DNA of 64,000 nt, taken from contig NC_088113.1 of NCBI RefSeq assembly GCF_036370855.1, positions 18,682,501 through 18,746,500 on the forward strand, in the 5' to 3' direction. The DNA is from Dromaius novaehollandiae (lineage: Eukaryota; Chordata; Aves; Casuariiformes; Dromaiidae). The notes under the pieces are model-generated. The model saw only the letters and a program-made list of their open reading frames with translations. It had not been told where the DNA came from and ran no database searches. Numbering within the stretch: the first letter of the stretch is position 1; every line of letters begins with the position of its first letter. Shown one piece after another: positions 26,901-35,900 of this stretch. Made by a program: the position numbers and the translations under genes.

Positions 26901-29900
26901 TTTTAAGACCTATTATAAATAAAATAAAGTTGGAAACACAGAACAAGAATTTTATAAAAGTAAAACTTTCTCTCCTCTTCACAGAGGAGTAAGCTTTGCC
27001 TATACAAACCCTAGATTAATTGACTTAAATGGATACATAACATATACAACAGGTCCTCATTAAATGAGGGATTCACAGTGCTTATGAAATCCAAGTTTAT
27101 GGACTATGGGGAAAAAAAAATGCAACCCTGATGTTACTTCAGCTGCTCCTGCTCCCTTCTCCCCTGCTCACAGTCTATGTCGCATGCACCCGCCTCCCAG
27201 CCCAGAATGCTCACCTGATTTCTTGTTAAGCAGATTCAGTTTATTAAGACAGCAGAAAACTAACCCACAAAGAGAGACCCAAAAGGATGAGATGAATATC
27301 AGAAGTGGTGCAAAGGCATGGAAGAACAGGGATGGAGAACAGAACCCCTTCAGGCAGTAGCAACCTGCTGTATCAGCTCAGACTTCAACCACACCATCAT
27401 CCATGCAGCAACAGCTGACCAGATCTCAGGCAGTTAAAACTCTACCCATTCAAAATCAGATCAATGTTTTAAGCCTTGTACAAATTTGTGGTCCACACAG
27501 ATGACATTTGGCATTTCTGAAAACTAATACAACATCAAACCTTTCAAGTCATATCATATGGGTTCTGTTGTTCAGCACGCTGCAGCTGGATATTTCAAGA
27601 GGCGGTACTGCTTCAATGCAGCATTAGAAACTTTAATAGGGTGAATGTTCCAGTGAAACAGAACAGTCACCTATTTAAAAGCGGAGCATAAATGTGATAC
27701 AGAATGTCTTGAAAAAGAACAGTCAGTTAAAAATAATTTAGGTTTTTCTCCTTTGTTAATTTGGGGATCAAATGCTTCGTTTCCCCAAAACAATTTATGT
27801 ACTTGAATGCATCTTGGACCCGAACTGCAGAAGCAATCAAAGCAAACATGTATCCTAGCACAGAAAAATAACATAAAACCATCAATAACAATGCATATAA
27901 AACCCTGATCATAGGCAAGGTTTTAAACTGAAGAGGAAAATATATTTAACAGAAAAAACAATGACGTTATCACATTATAAAGATCACATGACACAAGCTT
28001 TTAATTTCACAATCAGGTCAAGTATTTTCAAGCAGTAAGAAACATGAAAACATGGGGCTGCCCATTCTGCAAGACCACAGAGACTATCACTAACATTCAG
28101 CATCCCTGAAGATTCTGTAACTACTACAAACCTGTATGTTATGTGTATGACATTCAGTCTATGTGGTTTGAAGAAATTCTAGAGCAGTATCAGCAACCAA
28201 TCTAACAGGAGTCAGAAAAGATACTCCCAAATTTCCAAATCCTGCTACTGCAGGATGTTCACAGATGTGTAATACACATTAAAATTCTATCCTCCAACAC
28301 ATCTTCAGTAATCAACAATAAACAAAACGGAGAGGGAAAGCCTGTAACCTAAAACCTCTTTTCTGTAAACACATCATCACTCTCACATTCAAAGAAAACC
28401 TTATCAAACGCATACAGCTATTTTCCGCCTTCTTTGCAACCTCAACGGTTTACAAGTCTCAGGCAAAACAGAAGGAAGAGAGATTATCATTTCCCAGTCC
28501 TATGCTATTGGCATAGATAATTACAGAATTGGCAACGTGAAGCTAACATTCAGCAGATCCAGGTATCTTCATTAAGCCCTTTTTAAGATGCCTCAGTACA
28601 TCATCTGATGACGACAGAGTAAAGCTTTTGAAGAATGGGTAAGTTATCACTTTTTTATATCTCTAGTTTTAGACAAAGGCTGATTCAACATTTTACCAAC
28701 AGTTACTTATGCCTTCAAACCAGTAACCCTACTTGTATTGTTCTCTAATTTGCCCTAAAGAAATAATTATGCATTTGGTGGACCAGCTGAGTGCATTAAG
28801 ATTTTGTCTTTTTCCAGCTTAGAATTCTAAATGAATTACAGTTTTCCTTTCTGAGTTAACTGGGAAGATTTCACTCTGTAGAAGAGCTTTGAAAGACAGC
28901 TTACTAATAGAAACTTCAACTAAACACAAACAAATGTAAAAATTTAATTTCTCCTTAGTCTGAGTACTTGTATGCAAGCAAAGCTACACGATAAAATTTA
29001 TGATAAATTCTTGATGCTCAGTTTCAGTCTATTAGATATGTTATTTATTCTCTGAGGAATCTATATGAAAGACTAGTGTTAGTTATCCTCTTCTTAACAT
29101 TAATCTTTGCTAACGACATTTAGACGACAAATATGCTGCACATTATCCCAGGTTGTTGGATGACAGCACTCCAATACTCAGCAAATCTGCTGTACTCTGC
29201 ACAAGTTCTCATACCATATACTTACCAAGTTATGTAAGCATCTTTCATGAATGCTTTAGCCAAAATGACTAATATCAGGCACCTATTAGTTCTCACATCT
29301 CCATACTTGCCCCAAGAACTGTATAAAAGGATGCATTTGCTTTTGAAAGATCTCTTACATGTACTCAGGCCTACAAATGCATCGAAGAAAGCAAGGCTTT
29401 CAAAGACTTGTGATGGCCCTTAGTTGCTGCCGGAACTGATTCAGTCTGCCAAGTTACCTAAGGAAGGGGGTTTACATCTCCTACAATAGAGAAAAAGGCT
29501 CCCTTTGCTCTCCTTTTAAATAAGCTTCATGCTGAAGCTCCAGTTAATGTTTTATATACATTATGGACATTCAATGGCCAGGGCCCAAGAACGGGACAGA
29601 GATCCTGAAAAATCACAAGGATCAATGTAAGGTTCCATGCACTTCCCAAAACTAGGGTTAGTGAGAAGAGCGTCTGCATCTGCAAAGAAATCCAAAGGAA
29701 AATAAGGGTCTTGCACTTTCTAGCTATTAAAAGCATGCATCATTCAGTGACCGGTTTCAGTTCCGCGTCCTGATCCAATCTAGACCATGCCAGGATTTAA
29801 GATACTAGTTTCAATCAGAATGACTTATAACTAGCCTTTAGTTGTATTTCTCCAAGAGCTCCTCAGGATTAGAAGGCTTGAGATGCAAGGTATTTGGCTA

Positions 29901-32900
29901 AAACCAAAATACCAAAATATCCAGGACAGTTATCTTAAATATTTAAGAAACTGCAGGATGTTATGAACGGGACAGAAAGCATCCTTTCTGGAATGATGTA
30001 ATGGTGATTCCAAACACAATTGATACTGCTTACTCACTTTAATCCCTGTAAAACAGGTACAGACCTTGGCCAATGCCTCCTCTAAGTGTTGAAAAATTCC
30101 TAGTAAGTGAATGTACTAATATCATATAAAAATTTCTGATTGGCTGAGAATTAATAAAACGACAACATTCCTGATGCAAATAAAAGGAAAGGAGTGGCAT
30201 CAACTAAGCAGTATCAACCAGTCAGAAGACTGATCCCATGAAAAATGGCTATATTCCCATTTGTCAAGGACAAGATCTGGAAAACCTGTACTGTTTCTAT
30301 GAAGCAGCAACAAAATTAATCCCTTGAGTCCCCAAACATCACAAAAAGCAGCTCAAAGGAAGTCAGCAGGGCAAAGCCTTCTTTGTACATAAATAAGCAA
30401 TTTTTTTTGGACAATGGGCAAAGACACAATCTATCCACCCCTAAAGAATAGCAGTAAAAAGGTTTTGCACCAAAAATTATAAAAGCACTGGAGAAAGACA
30501 TGTACACACAGGACTGCAGTGCTATTCTCTCCATCTGCTCTTCTCAGAGTGATGCAAGAGTACACTCAAGCGAGAAGCAACAGAAAACTGGATCACAAAA
30601 CATTCTAATGCTCCTCTGAGAAGAACCCACATTGTCCAAGCCTATCTTAAGGCTGGCACAGACAGTCTCTGACATTTGTAGGGGACAGGGGACACAAAGC
30701 ACAGACCTGACAGAATAACCACATCCATGCTAAAAATGCTCTGCTGCTATACTGCACTAGTTTTTCCCATAAGTACAACTAGGATATAGTTTTTATTTTC
30801 ATTTAAAATGTATCCACTGCTTACTGATTTAAGTGTCTTCTTTTTAGAAGGAAGCTATCTTTCACAAAGTTGTGAAATAGGAATGTTGTGAATTGGGGAG
30901 AAGTAATGAGGGTTGAAGAGTGAGAGAGGCAGCAAGTCATGAGCCTGGAGTCCAGGTCTGGGGAGATATAAGAAAACTGATATGATCCTAACGCCACGCC
31001 CGCAAACACTAATTTAGTATCTCAGTACTTGACCACTGTAGACAAGCCACAGTTCCGAGTCAAAAGTCCAGACATCCTTGATAATTACAAACATTTTACG
31101 CTAGTTAGAGGTTTAAATTCAAATGATGTTAAAAATTATAACCTGCATAAAATTGTAGCATTTCACTGCTTATAGCTAGACCTAGGAACATTAAAAAAAA
31201 AAGAGGAATAATGCTACCAAAACTGTAACACTATTATCTGTAAGCACTTCGCTAGCTATAGTTGAACACACTAAATTAATTCCAAGATTGTGACAAAACT
31301 ATTAGCTCATATACCTGCAGTATTAACAAGTTAAAAGTTGCAGTTATTTTCTACCTATTCCAGAACCAATACATTATTTCCCATTAAAAAAAAAAGTATT
31401 TTGTAATTCGCAAGAATAAATGTAGATTCAGTAATATATAACTCAGTTATACAACCACGTTTCTCAGAAATACGACATCCTAATTTAAGAAGTGCCTACT
31501 CTTAAATACTGCATGAAGTAGTGATAGATCTAGGCAAATATTAATAACTAATATATAACTACCGTAGAGACAAAATACCACTCACAGCTAGTTTTAAGAT
31601 AGCGTTTACTACCACCATAGTATTTCAGTCCCAGACATACAGAACACAAAGTGATATTGATTTGTCAGGGATGACACCACTAACATCTACAATACAGTCT
31701 CGTGTCACTCTTCCACTCAAACCTGCTCTTTCTTCCCTCACCTTCAATCCCTCTTTCCAAACACAGGTGGTAGTATCTGAAAAGCCTTATCTTTCAGCAA
31801 GAGTGTTGGATGGTATCCCATCCACTTTTCTACCAAAATAATGGAAGAGAACAGACTAGACCAGTATGAAAGATCAGGCTGTTCCAGGGCAGAAATGGTT
31901 ACACTGGAGTACAGGGGAGAATTTGTACCCTCAGAAGATGGTAGAAAGAAAATGTGTCCTGGTACCCAGGTCACCGCAGCCTCCACCATGAGGAAAGAGC
32001 TCCCCAAAGAGAGACCTTAGACCATCAATGAGATCAAATCTACCAGGGGGAAAAAAAAAGGATTTCTGCACCCTGGTTGAGACTCCCTTACCCAATCTCA
32101 TTGACCTTTACCTCAAAAAGGCTTAAAGGTACTATAAGAGTTGGTGGCATCACGATTTTTTTTTTTTTAATGCTGATATCATTCATGATTCAGTACCATC
32201 CATCACTACTACTTTTCCATTGTCAGACATCCCTGAAAACACAGAGAGATCATCTCAATGAAATTCTGTGGCTCACAGACTTTTTGACTTTGAGTGCTAC
32301 TTTTTTTGTTTGGTGTTGAAGAATTACTGAATTGAAGAATTATTTCAGATGTCCAGTGTATGGTGCAAAACACTCACCCTGTATTGGCATAGGAGAGCCA
32401 GTTAAGTACACATTTACAAGATACTAAGTACTATACAGTGGCAGTGCTTATATCAATCACCTAATAAGATTAAAAATGTAAACGATAACTAGGCTTTTTA
32501 TAATTTCCCAAGATGCAGAAACAAAAGTTCTGTTTTCTTCCAGGTTTATTCTTTAGTCACCCATTAATATAAACCCCCTCTGATGTGTGTCTGAAACTAG
32601 CATATACACCACTACCCTTTTCATCATTTTTGTCAGGCTATTCACTTACCTTGCATCGGCCTCATAAGAAGGCAACTGCCACAGCCTTGCAGGATGGATT
32701 AACTGAGCACACACAGGACAGCAATCCTGCACATTTGCAGTTAATCTGAGACCTCCTGGAAGTGTTGAATTTAAACTGTGTGCACAGAATCAGGTAACGA
32801 TGCACACATAGCAGACTCCAGTACACAGTAACAGTTAAACAGAAAAGAAAATGAGCAACCCCACAGCATGACACAACTAATCCAAGCAAAAAAAGCCTAA

Positions 32901-35900
32901 GGCAGCTCCCTGGCTTATGAAGCACAAGATACACACTCTCTTTATTTTGATGTCTTTCAGACTACAAAATAATTTTCCCAAGCTAAACATTTTTTTTTAA
33001 ATCTGATTTCAGATTGTACCATACAGGATCAGAACCATCAGAAAAAAATCAAATAAAAAGAAAGAAGCGATGGACTACCCAGTTGGTAGCACAGCAGAAT
33101 AAAAACATCACCAAGTATTGTAAGTTTATTTTATTCTGGATAAGCAGCAAAAATATGCTTCTTTGAACCAAAGTGAAATTCCCACAGCTAAAATCAGCTA
33201 AATAGCAGTTTCTCATACAAATATTCAAGGCACTTTAGCAGCAAGCAAACCAAAAACCTGGCAAACATGAAAATTTTATTAATTAACAGACAGGACCATG
33301 ATCATGTCTACACTACAGATTTTCATTGTCACAATTGCACAAGTCGGGAATGTGAAAGGGTACAATCCCTGATCAACACAGCAGTGCTGACATGAGCTAC
33401 TCACACAGATACGATTATACCAGCAGAACTGTACTTTTACCTGTATGATTCATTCTGTTTACAGGGTAGGGGAGCAGGTGTGCACAAGAGCAGTGCAGTT
33501 CTGTTTTGTCAGTGTAGCTGCATACATAATAGGAAAACTCTATTAACACAGTAGCAGGACCTTCCAAGCAGAGAAGCAATTTGTGTCAGGAGGAAGTAAA
33601 AATTTAAAACTTCACTCAAATTCCCTGTATGAACAAAGCTACACTGGCAAATACATTTTATTGTATTTGTGTATATACGAAAGGTTTTGCCAGCACAGCT
33701 GTATCTGTTAATAGCCGGGGAAAGAACTATACTAACAATTGTACTGACAAAACTTTTGTAAAGGACAAACCTAAACATAAGGCACTTTCACACACTGTGC
33801 ACATCCTCCAAACTGCAGGCCTATAATCCTGTTTGATAAACAAAGTTCATATTCAATTTAGTGTATTCTGCGTTTAAGGAAACATTAACTTATTCTTAGA
33901 GGAAAGAACGCAAATAGCATTAAATAGATTCCACCAGTATTTTCTAGTCCAGAGCTTCACTGTTACTTGCAAGACTAGGCAGAGAGACTCTCTACTGCCT
34001 TACTACCAGACTGACATTTCGCTTTTTCACCATTCCTATAGTATTTTCTGAAGCCTATGTTCACTTTTTTTCTCTGAATGGTCTTCCCATATCTGCCTAA
34101 CAATGAAAATTTACCCAAAGACAGAAAAACAAATTTTTTAGTCAGTTTTATTTCTGCTCTTCGGATCCAAACAGTATGAGCAAAGAAAAGGCAGCTAACT
34201 GATTTTGCTCATTAAGAAAAGCGCTGCAGCATCACAAGCAGCGTAGATAGCTCTGCTTTTTTTCCTTTTTATATAGTAGAAGGAAAAAAAGGAGGCCTTC
34301 CAAGGTCAGAAACTTGGATTCAGAAGAAATTAACCCTCTCCGCCCAGGAAGCCTTCTAAAGGCCCCAGTACAAGCCAATTTTACAAGCCATGGTCTCAAG
34401 TTTAGACAACAGAAATACCAATTACAAACTTGTCATTGGATATTACTCAATATACAATAACCTTTAGCATACTTTGCCATTGCTTTGAACAGAAACACAT
34501 TACAAAAACATACTACTTATCAGTCTAATGTTCATTTATCTGCTACTGAACTTGACCTCTTCAGCAGCCCTGAATATATTTTCAGCAACTGCACAGGAAA
34601 CGGAGCTCTAGAAAGGTGATTGATACAACCAGACATTTTCCCACTGAAGTACCAAGGGAATTGGTTCTTTACCATGATTGTTAGGAACCCTCAGCTGTTA
34701 AGTGAGACAACAATTGTTTATTAGGTTTAAGTCTAAGAGTTAAATACTGTAAATATCTCAAACATCCCATAGCTTGTTTATTTATTACACACATAAGATT
34801 ACAATCCTAGAGCTGTCAAATTCCAACTTGAATAGTCACACTGTACCTAACTGTCCTTCAACTGCTGTCCACAAACTAATAAAGTTGTGCAGACTTTTGT
34901 CAAGTTGGCACTATTGTAGTACATGAAGTAATTATACATATCTTAAAATATTCTATTACAAAAACAAAACCAAAAAAATTAGCTTTATATTGTACTTCAA
35001 AAACCTGTATCTTCTGGTAAATCTGGTTATTTTCTGTGCACATAGTTGTGCTGACAACGTGGACTCAGCACAAGTACTTGATTTCAATTTCTGACCCTAT
35101 CAGCATACCTGTTGAAGAAAAGTCTTGTACTCTTCCATATATGATTATTTTCCCTCTTATTTTGTTTGCAAAGCTAAGATATGAAATCTGAAACCAGTTA
35201 TCAGTTTCATTCTTATCCCATCAAGAAGGCTTCATAAAATGAAGTGAAATGAAAACAAATTTCTCCTTCGGAATTCAACGCAATAACATACAGTTATTAC
35301 AGAATACTGATTTTGCTATTGCAAATGCAGGAAACACAATTCAGTTCCCAATTTTGATAAGGGCTTATTCTGAGAACATATATAATGCTCATTAAATATC
35401 CTTTGTCTTAGCTCCCCCAATGGAAAATTAAAGTACTTCTTAACCTCAAAAATCTACCAATGCCGTTGAGATTACCATCATTAGTATCTGTGAGGTATTC
35501 AGTTATTTTAGAAGCTGTTTTAGATAAAAACGTAATACTGATACAGGCCTTAAAGTGCAAATGACAGTGGACTAAAGATTCAACTAATGAAGACAGAGGC
35601 TTTACAGCACACAAATAAGCTACCAATTCTTGCATAAAAAGTTAGATTAATCTTGCTTATATTAAAATCCTCTCCTTAAACTTTTTGCCACTGTCCAACT
35701 GTTATAGCACTACAGGAGACACTAGGCAGAAGTGCACCAGAGCGTTAAACTAGTGCAGACATTACCACTTCAGTCAACTAGAAACCATCTAATCCTACTC
35801 TGAGTACGGCCCCTTCTTCTTCCCCTTCATTTTCATCAGTTAAGTTTTATAAACTGTCAAGTCTGTAATCCTTGCCTTTCCTCTCTCTCCACCTAATACT

